A stretch of 13,157 nucleotides of DNA from assembly GCA_018819165.1 (NCBI GenBank), contig JAHJQP010000167.1:1-13157 (forward strand), in the 5' to 3' direction. Positions 1 through 6,316 of the stretch are shown piece after piece (within the stretch, counting starts at the first letter, position 1; every line of letters begins with the position of its first letter). The notes beneath the pieces are model-generated. The model did no database searches. It worked only from the letters and a program-made list of their open reading frames with translations, and was not told the DNA's origin. This DNA is from Pseudomonadota bacterium (GTDB lineage: Bacteria > Desulfobacterota > Syntrophia > Syntrophales > UBA5619). Made by a program: the position numbers and the translations under genes.

Positions 1-1317
1 CGTGCGGCGGAGCGCCTCGGCCCGCTTCTCGTTTTCCTCGATCTCCCGGTTCTCCCGCTCCTCCCTCTTTCCGAGGTCTTCGATCATGCGGGTGAGGCTG
101 GCGACGGCGTTCTTCAGCTTGGCCTTTTCCGTGACGATGTCAATGTACTGGATCTTCTTCTCTTCCAGTTCCTGCCGGCAAGTCCGGTCCATTTTCCGGA
201 GTTCTTCCAGGTCCTGCTCATGATCGGCCACGCTCTTCCGGAGCCCGCCGATCGTCCCGTCCGCCTCCGCTGCCGCCGCCCTGAGAGCGGCGATCTCTCT
301 TTGGGTTTCCTCCTCCCGCTCCCTGAGGGCCTCGCTCTCCGCGATGCCCCTCTGCCTTCTCGCGGCCAGATCGTCGATCTTCCGCCGGGCGAATTCGATC
401 CCCTGTTCCTTGATGTTGATGGCATTTTTCGTGCTGTAGAGCTTTTCCTGGTGGGCAGAGATGAGGTTTTCGTTTTCCAGGATATCCGCCTTCAGTTCCT
501 CCAGGGCGGCCTCGATTCCCTGCATGCGGGTCCTGACATCCATATCTCTGATTTTGAGTGCATTTTTTGCGTCATCCAGGGAGTTCCGGCGGTTCGACAG
601 CTCGGCGTAGGCCTGGAGGGAGACGGCCAGTTCGGCTTCCTTGACGGCCTTCTTGAGGATCTTGAACTGCTCCGCCTTCTTTGCCTGCCGGGAGATCGCG
701 TTCAGTTGCATCCTGACCTCCCGGATGATATCGTTCAGGCGGACCAGGTTCTCCCGGGTCGCCTCCATCTTCCGGATGGCCGACTCCTTCCGGCTCTTGT
801 ACTTGGAGATGCCGGCTGCCTCCTCAATGAACTGCCGCCTCTCCTCCGGTTTCGCCTCGACGAGGGTGGCGACGCTGTTCTGCTCGACGAGGGAATAGGT
901 GCGGGCGCCGACCCCCGTCCCCATGAAAAATTCCCTGACGTCCAGAAGGCGGCAGGGAATCTTGTTGATCGTATATTCGCTCTCCCCCTCGCGGAAAAGG
1001 CGCCGTGTGATCATCACCTCGCTGCACTCCGCGTAGTTTCCCGGGAATTTCTGCTCATCCGCCGCGAGCATCATCGAGACCTCGGCCATCCCGACGGGGG
1101 CGACCTCCTCCGAGCCGTTGAAGATCACGTCCTCCATCTTCTTCCCGCGGAGCGTCCTGACGCGCTGCTCGCCCATGACCCAGCGGATCGCGTCGGCGAT
1201 GTTGCTCTTGCCGCAGCCGTTCGGGCCGACGATACCGCTGATACCGGGGGAGAAATCAACGACGACCTTTTCCCGGAAGGATTTGAAACCGGTTATTTCC
1301 AGCTTCCTGAGTCTCAT
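1..1317 (-). CDS. smc: Chromosome segregation protein SMC, N-terminal part
   Basis: This is the ATPase of the bacterial condensin complex (SMC-ScpAB), which compacts and segregates the chromosome. 439 codons are open from the ATG at 1317-1315 to the left edge of the window, so the hinge, second coiled coil and C-terminal head lie outside. The start reads MRLRKLEITGFKSFREKV, the standard SMC opening. Walker A (GPNGCGKSN) lies at residues 31-39, followed by IADAIRWVMGEQ. The conserved FIEEAAGISKYK segment closes the N-terminal head. From about residue 170 onward the sequence is rich in Glu, Lys, Arg and Leu without prolines, as expected for the first coiled-coil arm. An AGGA lies 12 bases before the ATG, with a good promoter further upstream. 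The long plus-strand frames over this gene are antisense shadows. Identification is very secure. Confidence 0.97.
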   Translation of the reverse strand, partial: MRLRKLEITGFKSFREKVVVDFSPGISGIVGPNGCGKSNIADAIRWVMGEQRVRTLRGKKMEDVIFNGSEEVAPVGMAEVSMMLAADEQKFPGNYAECSEVMITRRLFREGESEYTINKIPCRLLDVREFFMGTGVGARTYSLVEQNSVATLVEAKPEERRQFIEEAAGISKYKSRKESAIRKMEATRENLVRLNDIIREVRMQLNAISRQAKKAEQFKILKKAVKEAELAVSLQAYAELSNRRNSLDDAKNALKIRDMDVRTRMQGIEAALEELKADILENENLISAHQEKLYSTKNAINIKEQGIEFARRKIDDLAARRQRGIAESEALREREEETQREIAALRAAAAEADGTIGGLRKSVADHEQDLEELRKMDRTCRQELEEKKIQYIDIVTEKAKLKNAVASLTRMIEDLGKREERENREIEENEKRAEALRRT

Positions 1318-1355
1318 CTTCTTTAAAAATCCTATAGATAGCCGAATTTTGGCGG

Positions 1356-1384
1356 ATTCTAACAGAAAAAAAGGGGTTTGTAAA
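1356..1384 (-). promoter_or_regulatory. Sigma70-type promoter of smc
   Basis: On the minus strand, TTTACA (1384-1379) and TAGAAT (1361-1356) are separated by exactly 17 bases. Each box differs from consensus at one position. Transcription would start near 1349 and give a leader of about 30 bases before the smc ATG at 1317. The box match and the distance are seen directly; activity is inferred. Confidence 0.7.
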
Positions 1385-1521
1385 GAAAAAATACAATGGA
1401 ATGTGGCGACGCGAAGGCAAACCACAACATATAGTGGATCATGGAAATGGAGGCGCCGGAAGGGGCGAAGGAAAAGCGCGTTCATTTTTCGGTCCCTGAG
1501 CTGATGACTTAAAAAATCCGC

Positions 1522-1550
1522 TTGACAAGATGAAGACGGTCTGTTATTGA
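1522..1550 (+). promoter_or_regulatory. Promoter of the ilv leader and ilvBN operon
   Basis: A perfect TTGACA (1522-1527) is followed after 17 bases by TATTGA (1545-1550), a weak -10 box. Transcription would start near 1557, just upstream of the leader peptide start at 1576. The position, immediately before a leader peptide and attenuator, supports the call more than the -10 box does. It diverges from the smc promoter; the 137 bases between the two hold no feature I recognise. Confidence 0.55.
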
Positions 1551-1575
1551 AGAATCGCATTTTGTGGAAGGGTTT

Positions 1576-1662
1576 ATGAAAAAAGACAAGACCAGAATCG
1601 GCCTCGTGCAGATCGCAATAATTATTGGGATAATTATTCCCTCTTGGATAGGGGCTGGGTGA
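1576..1662 (+). CDS. ilv leader peptide (attenuation sensor)
   Basis: A 28-codon reading frame (MKKDKTRIGLVQIAIIIG, then IIIPSWIGAG) starts at ATG 1576 and stops at TGA 1660-1662. A GGAAGG motif lies just upstream of the ATG. Nine of the 28 residues are Ile (8, 13, 15, 16, 17, 19, 20, 21, 25), plus one Leu and one Val, with two triple-Ile runs. Three Ile codons (15, 19, 25) are ATA. This composition, between a promoter and an intrinsic terminator before acetolactate synthase genes, is that of a branched-chain amino acid leader peptide. Its translation senses charged tRNA-Ile: ribosomes stalled on the Ile runs leave the antiterminator arm at 1658-1666 free, while ribosomes that reach the stop codon cover it. 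The peptide itself probably has no other role. Confidence 0.85.
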   Translation: MKKDKTRIGLVQIAIIIGIIIPSWIGAG

Positions 1663-1703
1663 TGGTCTGTTCCTGAAAAAAGATCCAACTTTAAACCGTT
1701 ACC
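1658..1703 (+). promoter_or_regulatory. Antiterminator of the ilvBN attenuator
   Basis: Bases 1658-1666 (GGTGATGGT) can pair over 9 positions, including two G-U pairs, with 1695-1703 (ACCGTTACC), which is the 5' arm of the terminator. The two structures are mutually exclusive. The 5' arm contains the leader peptide stop codon (1660-1662), so a ribosome that finishes the leader masks it directly. Pairing was worked out by eye from the sequence; the switching mechanism follows the established model for amino-acid attenuators. Confidence 0.7.
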
Positions 1704-1726
1704 ATCCCCTGGTAACGGTTTTTTTT
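1693..1726 (+). terminator. Attenuator (intrinsic terminator) before ilvB
   Basis: Bases 1693-1703 (AAACCGTTACC) pair perfectly with 1711-1721 (GGTAACGGTTT), giving an 11-bp stem with a 7-base loop (ATCCCCT). A run of eight T spans 1719-1726. It lies between the leader peptide and ilvB, 28 bases before the ilvB start, so it can only act as a conditional terminator for that operon. Confidence 0.92.
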
Positions 1727-1754
1727 GGAAAAATAGAAACGGAGGAGAGAAGCC

Positions 1755-3455
1755 ATGCAACAGACAGGATCGCAGATCCTTTTTAAGGCCCTGAAAGAGG
1801 AAAAAGTCGACACCCTCTTCGGTTATCCGGGAGGATCCGTCATGGATATCTATGACGAGATGTTCCGGCAGAATATCCGGCACATCCTGGTGCGGCACGA
1901 ACAGGGGGCCATCCATGCCGCTGACGGTTACGCCAGAGCTTCAGGTCGGGTCGGCGTCTGTCTGGTCACATCGGGACCCGGCGCCACCAACACGGTGACC
2001 GGGATTGCTAACGCCTACATGGATTCCATTCCCGTGGTCGTTCTCACGGGGCAGGTTACCACGGCCATGATCGGCAACGACGGTTTCCAGGAAGTGGACA
2101 TCACCGGCATCACCCGGACCTGCACGAAACACAACTTTCTGGTCCGGCGGATCGGAGATTTGCAGGGTACGATCCGGGAGGCCTTTCAGATTGCCCGTTC
2201 GGGACGACCAGGGCCGGTTCTCGTCGATCTTCCCAAGGATGTGATTCAGTCGGTCATCGAAGCGGATGTCCCCCCTGCCGCCGTCCCTCCCGCGGAGGAG
2301 GCCTGCCCGGATCTGGAAAGACCCTGCAACGAAGCCCTGAAACTGCTTTTAAAGGCGAAGAGACCGCTTATCATCGTCGGGGGAGGGGTGATTCTCGGGA
2401 AAGCCTCAGAGGTCTTCCGTTCGTTCGTAAAAAAACTTCAGATCCCGGTCGCATCGACCCTGATGGGGATGGGCGCCTTTCCCGGCACCGATCCGCTCTG
2501 GACCGGCATGGTGGGCATGCACGGCGCCTACTATGCCAACATGGCCGTCAGCCAGTGTGACGTGCTCATGGCTGTCGGCGTCCGGTTCGATGATCGCGTC
2601 ACATCCAAGGTCTCGGCATTTGCCCCCCATGCGCGGCTCATTCACATCGATATTGATCCTGTCTCCATCGACAAGGTTATCCGGGCCGATGTGTCCATGG
2701 TCTGCCACTGCGGACCGGCGCTCAAGACCCTCAATCGGCTCATCGACGAACAGAGGCTGACTCTGCCCAAATTGCAAATCCGGCACTGGCACAGACAGCT
2801 CCGTCAATGGAAGGCGGAAATGCCCCTGCAATACTGCCGCAACCAGAACATCAAACCCCAGTATGTCATTGAAAAGCTCTATCAGCTCACGGAGGGGAGG
2901 GCGATCATCGCCACCGAGGTGGGCCAGAACCAGATGTGGGCGGCCCAGTTTTACCGTTTCGATGAACCGAATACCTTCCTCACCTCTGGAGGACTGGGAG
3001 CGATGGGGTTCGGATTGCCCGCCGCCATCGGCGCCCAGGTGGCCTGCCCGGACCGGATCGTGGTGGATGTGGCGGGAGACGGCAGTATCCAGATGAATAT
3101 CCAGGAACTGGCTACAGTGGTCCATTACGGCCTTCCCGTCAAAGTCGTCATCCTGAACAATCTTTATCTCGGCATGGTCCGCCAGTGGCAGGAGCTCTAC
3201 TACGGACGCCGCTACTCCCAGACCGACATGACCCAGGCGCCCGACTTCGTCAAGCTGGCCGAAGCCTATGGAGTCAAAGGCCTGCGGGCCACAAAACCCG
3301 AAGATGTGAAACGGATTCTGCTGGAGGGTCTGGAAACACCCGGGCCGGTGATGATGGACTTTCAAGTCGAGCCTGAGGAGAATGTGTATCCTATTGTGAA
3401 GCCTGGATCGCCGCTGACGGAGATGTCCTTCGGCAATGTCCGGGCGGTTGCGTAA
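1755..3455 (+). CDS. ilvB: Acetolactate synthase large (catalytic) subunit
   Basis: This thiamine-diphosphate and FAD enzyme joins two pyruvates to acetolactate, or pyruvate and 2-oxobutyrate to acetohydroxybutyrate: the first common step to Val, Leu and Ile. The protein has 566 residues, normal for the family. The N-terminal domain carries the catalytic Glu in RHEQ (E49), the SGPGATN loop (73-79) and the FQEVD/TK region (111-125). The middle domain carries the usual RFDDRVT segment. The C-terminal domain has the ThDP/Mg motif GDGSIQMN (441-448) ending in ILNNLYLGMVRQWQ (466-479). The ATG at 1755 follows GGAGGAG at 1741-1747 with 7 bases between. Expression is controlled by the leader, antiterminator and terminator upstream. 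ilvN follows 26 bases downstream. The catabolic ALS family is excluded by the linked regulatory subunit and the attenuator. Confidence 0.97.
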   Translation: MQQTGSQILFKALKEEKVDTLFGYPGGSVMDIYDEMFRQNIRHILVRHEQGAIHAADGYARASGRVGVCLVTSGPGATNTVTGIANAYMDSIPVVVLTGQVTTAMIGNDGFQEVDITGITRTCTKHNFLVRRIGDLQGTIREAFQIARSGRPGPVLVDLPKDVIQSVIEADVPPAAVPPAEEACPDLERPCNEALKLLLKAKRPLIIVGGGVILGKASEVFRSFVKKLQIPVASTLMGMGAFPGTDPLWTGMVGMHGAYYANMAVSQCDVLMAVGVRFDDRVTSKVSAFAPHARLIHIDIDPVSIDKVIRADVSMVCHCGPALKTLNRLIDEQRLTLPKLQIRHWHRQLRQWKAEMPLQYCRNQNIKPQYVIEKLYQLTEGRAIIATEVGQNQMWAAQFYRFDEPNTFLTSGGLGAMGFGLPAAIGAQVACPDRIVVDVAGDGSIQMNIQELATVVHYGLPVKVVILNNLYLGMVRQWQELYYGRRYSQTDMTQAPDFVKLAEAYGVKGLRATKPEDVKRILLEGLETPGPVMMDFQVEPEENVYPIVKPGSPLTEMSFGNVRAVA

Positions 3456-3481
3456 AACCAAAATAAGGCAAAGGAATAACC

Positions 3482-3976
3482 ATGACAGATCTGATAAAAG
3501 AACGGGCGATATCCATCATCGTCAACAACAAACCCGATGTGCTGGCCCGTATCGCCGGCACCTTCAGCGCCCGGGGGTTTAATATCGAAAGCATTTCGGC
3601 GAATGTCACCCGGAACCCGGTCATCACCAAGATCATTATTACCACCCTGAGCACCCAGGAGACGATCGATAAAATCATCAAGCAGTTGAACCGCCTGGTC
3701 GATGTGCTGGATGCCCGGAAGATCTCCCGCTCCCAAGTGTGCCGGCGGGAAATGATCCTGGCCCGACTTTCGATGCCGGAGGACCGGCAAGCGGCGGTTG
3801 AGGAACTCGTCGGCGCCCACAGCGGGAAAGTAGTCAGTCGCGAATCCGGTTCCGCTATCCTGGAATTTACAGGAGATAAAGATACTATTGAAGAGGTCCT
3901 GAACCGTCTGGAGGCACTGGGGATGGAAGACTTAACGCGAACCGGCACCGTCTTCATGGAGAGGGGAAAGCCCTGA
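3482..3976 (+). CDS. ilvN: Acetolactate synthase small (regulatory) subunit
   Basis: This subunit activates IlvB and confers feedback inhibition, usually by valine. It has 164 residues, the IlvH/IlvN standard length. An N-terminal ACT domain covers about residues 8-80, with the family signature VLARIAGTFSARGFNIESIS (20-39). A C-terminal ACT-like dimerisation half contains VCRREMILARL and VVSRESGSAILEFTG. The ATG at 3482 follows AAGGAA. It is cotranscribed with ilvB. The name ilvN or ilvH is a matter of convention here. ilvC, which commonly follows in such operons, is absent; the next gene is convergent pldA. Confidence 0.95.
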   Translation: MTDLIKERAISIIVNNKPDVLARIAGTFSARGFNIESISANVTRNPVITKIIITTLSTQETIDKIIKQLNRLVDVLDARKISRSQVCRREMILARLSMPEDRQAAVEELVGAHSGKVVSRESGSAILEFTGDKDTIEEVLNRLEALGMEDLTRTGTVFMERGKP

Positions 3977-4030
3977 AGAGGAGGAATGCAGGGATAAACA
4001 GCGATTGTCGGCGGGGGCCGGGTTTCGGGT

Positions 4031-5080
4031 TCAGTTCCAGTCGGTCAGGATAAAGCCGATTCCGATCCGGTTCACGCTGTGGTTGTAATCCAGAAGGCTT
4101 TCTCCGTATCCGTTGAAATACTGTATAAAGCCGCTCACCCGTTCGATAAGGGGAAAACTCCATTCAAGCTGCAGGCTGCCGCGATTGTGATGGGATTTGA
4201 GATTATTTCGCCACATCACTCCGAATCGGTGCTTCTTCAAGAAATAGTATGTCTGAACCTCCCCGTACCCGAGATAATCTTCGATGTCGGGATTATCGTC
4301 GTCTTCTGCGTTTTCAGGAAAGCGGTACCATCCCTTCAGAAGGAGAGTCAGGTTATCTTTTTCGAAACCGAAGTTCGTCACGACCCTGTTCCAGCTTCTT
4401 GACAAGGGTTCGGTTTGACCGTTGGACTGGTGATTGAAACCCACATTGATGAACCGACCCTTGAATCCCAGGAGGCTATAATCCGTTCTGAAATTGAGCA
4501 AGAGCTCCGGCTCATAATTGGTTTCCCGAAAGGGTGAAGAGTCATCGAAGTTGTAAAGCTGCCAGAAAGACCGCTGGGTATAACCGACCCAGAGGTCCAT
4601 TTCCTTTCCGAAAATATCCTGCCAGAGTTTTATCTTCAAACTTAGCTGAAATATGACTTCTTCCTTTTTAAGATCCTTAGTGGGATCGGCTTCCCGGATC
4701 GGATCGACGTTAGGCGAGTCGTTGGATGTAAAAGGAAGAATGTAGTTGGAGTGATGCAAAGATATCGCGTATTTGTCGCGACGGATTTCGTCGTCAAGCT
4801 CCCAGAGCCGGGAAAGGTAGGAAAACTTCTCGGATTTCTCTTTCGGAGTCTTTTGAGCGAGTCCAATCTCGGGTGAGCTTTCTACCGATTTGCGACCGGC
4901 CTGTTGATCGTAGCATTTTAGTCTTTCCGCATCATCTTCGATTTTTACACACTCGACCATGCTGCCGGGTGTATCGGCAAGACCATCAGCAGGAATTATG
5001 CATAGCAACATCAGCAAGAGGCCGCCGAAAAATATACGATTTCCGGCGGCTTCCCGATATCCATGGTATCGCGATGGCAT
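4031..5080 (-). CDS. pldA: Outer-membrane phospholipase A (OMPLA)
   Basis: OMPLA is a beta-barrel outer-membrane enzyme that hydrolyses phospholipids which have strayed into the outer leaflet. The protein has 349 residues from the ATG at 5080-5078; in-frame TTG (5089) and GTG (5086) just upstream are alternative starts. A basic N-terminus and hydrophobic stretch (about 15-30) with a cleavage site near GLA-D (35/36) form a signal peptide. The catalytic motif NHQSNGQ...SRSWNR supplies His217, Ser219 and Asn231, with the same spacing (+2, +12) as H142, S144 and N156 of E. coli PldA. Ser227 matches the calcium-site Ser152. A Gln stands where E. coli has Arg147. Alternating aromatic and polar strands fill the rest. 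The gene begins 11 bases after the stop of the HicB-like gene (2 bases if the TTG start is used), so the two are probably cotranscribed and may be translationally coupled. Confidence 0.92.
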   Translation of the reverse strand: MPSRYHGYREAAGNRIFFGGLLLMLLCIIPADGLADTPGSMVECVKIEDDAERLKCYDQQAGRKSVESSPEIGLAQKTPKEKSEKFSYLSRLWELDDEIRRDKYAISLHHSNYILPFTSNDSPNVDPIREADPTKDLKKEEVIFQLSLKIKLWQDIFGKEMDLWVGYTQRSFWQLYNFDDSSPFRETNYEPELLLNFRTDYSLLGFKGRFINVGFNHQSNGQTEPLSRSWNRVVTNFGFEKDNLTLLLKGWYRFPENAEDDDNPDIEDYLGYGEVQTYYFLKKHRFGVMWRNNLKSHHNRGSLQLEWSFPLIERVSGFIQYFNGYGESLLDYNHSVNRIGIGFILTDWN

Positions 5081-5091
5081 TCTCACCAATT

Positions 5092-5274
5092 TTACGCTCG
5101 CTTTATCAACTCCGGTTCGCCATCCTCCAGGAGCAATTCAACAACCTCCTTGAGGTTGTGATTCAACTCGTCCAGGGTTTCACCCTGAGAATGGGCGCCG
5201 CGCAATCCCGGAATATGTCCGACAAAAAGTCCTGTGTCTGGACACTTCTCAATGACGGCGGTATAAGCTCTCAC
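5092..5274 (-). CDS. HicB-like domain protein (solitary, no HicA)
   Basis: This small 60-residue protein begins at GTG 5274-5272 behind a strong AAGGAGAGGG site. Its sequence (MRAYTAVIEKCPDTGLFVGH, then IPGLRGAHSQGETLDELNHN and LKEVVELLL) follows the HicB/UPF0150 pattern: a beta strand with xVIEK, an acidic turn, H/V-PGLxG, a (S/T)QGxT turn and the long LxxNLKEVVELLLE helix. Full HicB antitoxins usually carry an additional C-terminal DNA-binding domain, which is missing here, and no HicA-like frame (about 60-80 residues, GSHxxY/F) is visible on either side. It may therefore be a stand-alone HicB-fold protein, not a working antitoxin. It sits directly upstream of pldA. The fold assignment is good; the function is unknown. 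Confidence 0.85.
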   Translation of the reverse strand: MRAYTAVIEKCPDTGLFVGHIPGLRGAHSQGETLDELNHNLKEVVELLLEDGEPELIKRA

Positions 5275-5295
5275 GTTCCCTCTCCTTTCGCAAAT

Positions 5296-5324
5296 CCGTC
5301 GGATGAAATATCCAATCCCGACGG
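5296..5324 (-). promoter_or_regulatory. Imperfect inverted repeat in the hicB leader (possible operator)
   Basis: CCGTCGGAT (5296-5304) and ATCCCGACGG (5315-5324) form an inverted repeat with one bulged base around a 10-base AT-rich centre. It lies between the putative promoter and the GTG start of the HicB-like gene. It could be a repressor operator or an RNA hairpin in the leader; the sequence cannot decide between them. Confidence 0.35.
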
Positions 5325-5326
5325 GG

Positions 5327-5357
5327 ATAAAATGGATTAAAATGTACGGGATGTCAA
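5327..5357 (-). promoter_or_regulatory. Possible promoter of the HicB-like gene and pldA
   Basis: A perfect TTGACA (5357-5352, minus strand) has TTTTAT at 5332-5327, with a long 19-base spacer; CATTTT at 17 bases is the alternative. Position upstream of the hicB GTG supports it, but the -10 box is uncertain. Confidence 0.4.
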
Positions 5358-5399
5358 GAGATAAGGGGCGGAATCCGGACATTGAATCTCCGGGACAAA

Positions 5400-5436
5400 C
5401 AAAAAACCCCGGACCTTCTCGAAGCGGTCGTCCGGC
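5400..5436 (-). terminator. Minus-strand intrinsic terminator
   Basis: Reading the minus strand, CCGGAC (5435-5430) pairs with GTCCGG (5414-5409). An inner CTTC/GAAG pairing tops the stem across a short bulge, and GG plus a run of six T then G-TTT follows. It would end transcripts arriving from about 5440-5900 before the hicB promoter. No convincing protein gene lies there, which suggests a non-coding transcript. Confidence 0.55.
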
Positions 5437-5664
5437 CCGCCCCGAAGGCAGAGAGGGAGCCCCTTTGGGGCGGACGGGAGCGGGTGTTAATCGCCCGACG
5501 AGGCGGCGGTGCACAAAGCCGGTGAGGAGCGACGCTTCGGCGCGACCCCGGCGACTGCAACGTCGCCACCATCCTCGCAGACTCCTTGACCTGGGGTGCA
5601 GCGCTAACCGAGCGGGCGGGGCATGGCCCATGCCCGCTTGCATACGGCATGACAGCCCGCAAGA

Positions 5665-5685
5665 CCGGCGCGGCATTTGCGTACC
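5665..5685. repeat. Direct repeat, copy 1 (with 5828-5848)
   Basis: CCGGCGCGGCATTTGCGTACC matches CCGGCGCGCACCTTGCGTACC at 5828-5848 in 17 of 21 positions in the same orientation. The four differences are adjacent. The copies lie 163 bases apart in the GC-rich block and may mark an internally repeated element. Confidence 0.4.
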
Positions 5686-5827
5686 GCAGCAAGGGACATG
5701 ACAGACCCGTCAGGGCCTGGCGTGGCCCTTGCCCCTCCTGGGGCGGGAGGCCGGGGATGCTTGTGGAAAGAAAACGCCGCGCGAAGAAAAGCAAGGGCGG
5801 TGCCGGTCCATGGGGCAGCGGAAATGG

Positions 5828-5848
5828 CCGGCGCGCACCTTGCGTACC
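5828..5848. repeat. Direct repeat, copy 2 (with 5665-5685)
   Basis: Second copy of the 21-base near repeat described at 5665-5685; it lies at the right edge of the GC-rich block, where the sequence turns AT-rich. Confidence 0.4.
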
Positions 5849-5860
5849 ATTTCCTTCCTG

Positions 5861-6276
5861 TTAGAGATACGGAGCATCAAGGCAAGATAATCCAAACTGC
5901 AAAGTTTCACCACCAGTCGCCGGCCAAGTTCAATGACTTCGGGATGAAAGCAGCAAAATGGGGAATGCTAATTTTCTGCTCATGTCACATGCAGCTACCA
6001 AGCTGTACTAAACAGCAACTGTATTTTGGAAAAGGTAAAAGGTTTCAAACAGTACTAAATAACCGGAATGTGAAAACCTTCTTGTATTTTTGTAAGATTT
6101 GAACCGCCCCCGAGGGCTTACGAAATAAAAGGCGTTGCAGGAAAATGTTCCACCCTCCTATTAAATATGAGTTAAATCAAGATGCTCCGGAGGAGCGCAG
6201 GGGAAAGTAAGTGGTGTGTCAAGACTCACTGGCATCACATTGAAATTTCCAATTGAGTGTGAGGGAGTTAACACAC
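5861..6276. other. AT-rich intergenic filler
   Basis: About 400 bases without a credible gene on either strand. The only structure noticed is a small hairpin GCTCC-GGA-GGAGC at 6184-6196. The composition contrasts sharply with the GC-rich block on its left, which suggests separate origins. Nothing else is supported. Confidence 0.5.
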
Positions 6277-6316
6277 AAAATCCCTGCCCTGTAACTACGC
6301 AAGGGGCAAGGATTTT
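6277..6316 (-). terminator. Terminator of the PBP4-type gene
   Basis: AAAATCC-C-TGCCC (6277-6289) pairs with GGGCA-A-GGATTTT (6304-6316), with one internal mismatch and a 14-base loop. On the minus strand the hairpin starts at the stop codon of the D,D-carboxypeptidase gene and ends in TTTTGTGTGTT. The position is ideal; the T run is interrupted, so efficiency is uncertain. Confidence 0.55.

Larger units (their letters stand above)
5437..5860 (-). other. GC-rich hairpin block, possible structured RNA or dispersed repeat
   Basis: This stretch is visibly richer in G and C than its surroundings and is packed with short perfect hairpins: 5459-5471 (GCCCC-TTT-GGGGC), 5550-5567 (GGCGAC-TGCAAC-GTCGCC) and 5619-5635 (GGGCATG-GCC-CATGCCC). 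A minus-strand terminator lies at its left end. Frames of 90-200 codons are open here on both strands, but they are rich in Arg, Pro and Ser, overlap each other and look like products of base composition. I read it as non-coding. The orientation (minus) comes only from the terminator. The layout resembles multi-copy structured intergenic elements, but no RNA family can be named. Confidence 0.4.

Noticed and set aside
220..1326. 368-codon open frame on the plus strand
   Set aside because: It is antisense to smc, whose minus-strand frame has unmistakable family motifs; the plus frame has none and reflects codon bias of smc.
2406..3461. 351-codon open frame on the minus strand
   Set aside because: Antisense shadow of ilvB; His/Asp-rich sequence without motifs.
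5275..5676. Upstream extension of the HicB-like protein to 194 residues
   Set aside because: The extension crosses a likely promoter and the terminator and is low-complexity Arg/Pro/Ser sequence; the GTG at 5274 has a strong ribosome site and matches the family start.
5677..6102. 141-codon plus-strand frame
   Set aside because: It spans the abrupt change from GC-rich to AT-rich DNA, its two halves have different composition, and no motif is visible.
6096..6118. Minus-strand GGTTCAAATC, like a tRNA T-loop
   Set aside because: The flanking bases do not form the T stem and no acceptor, D or anticodon arm could be built.
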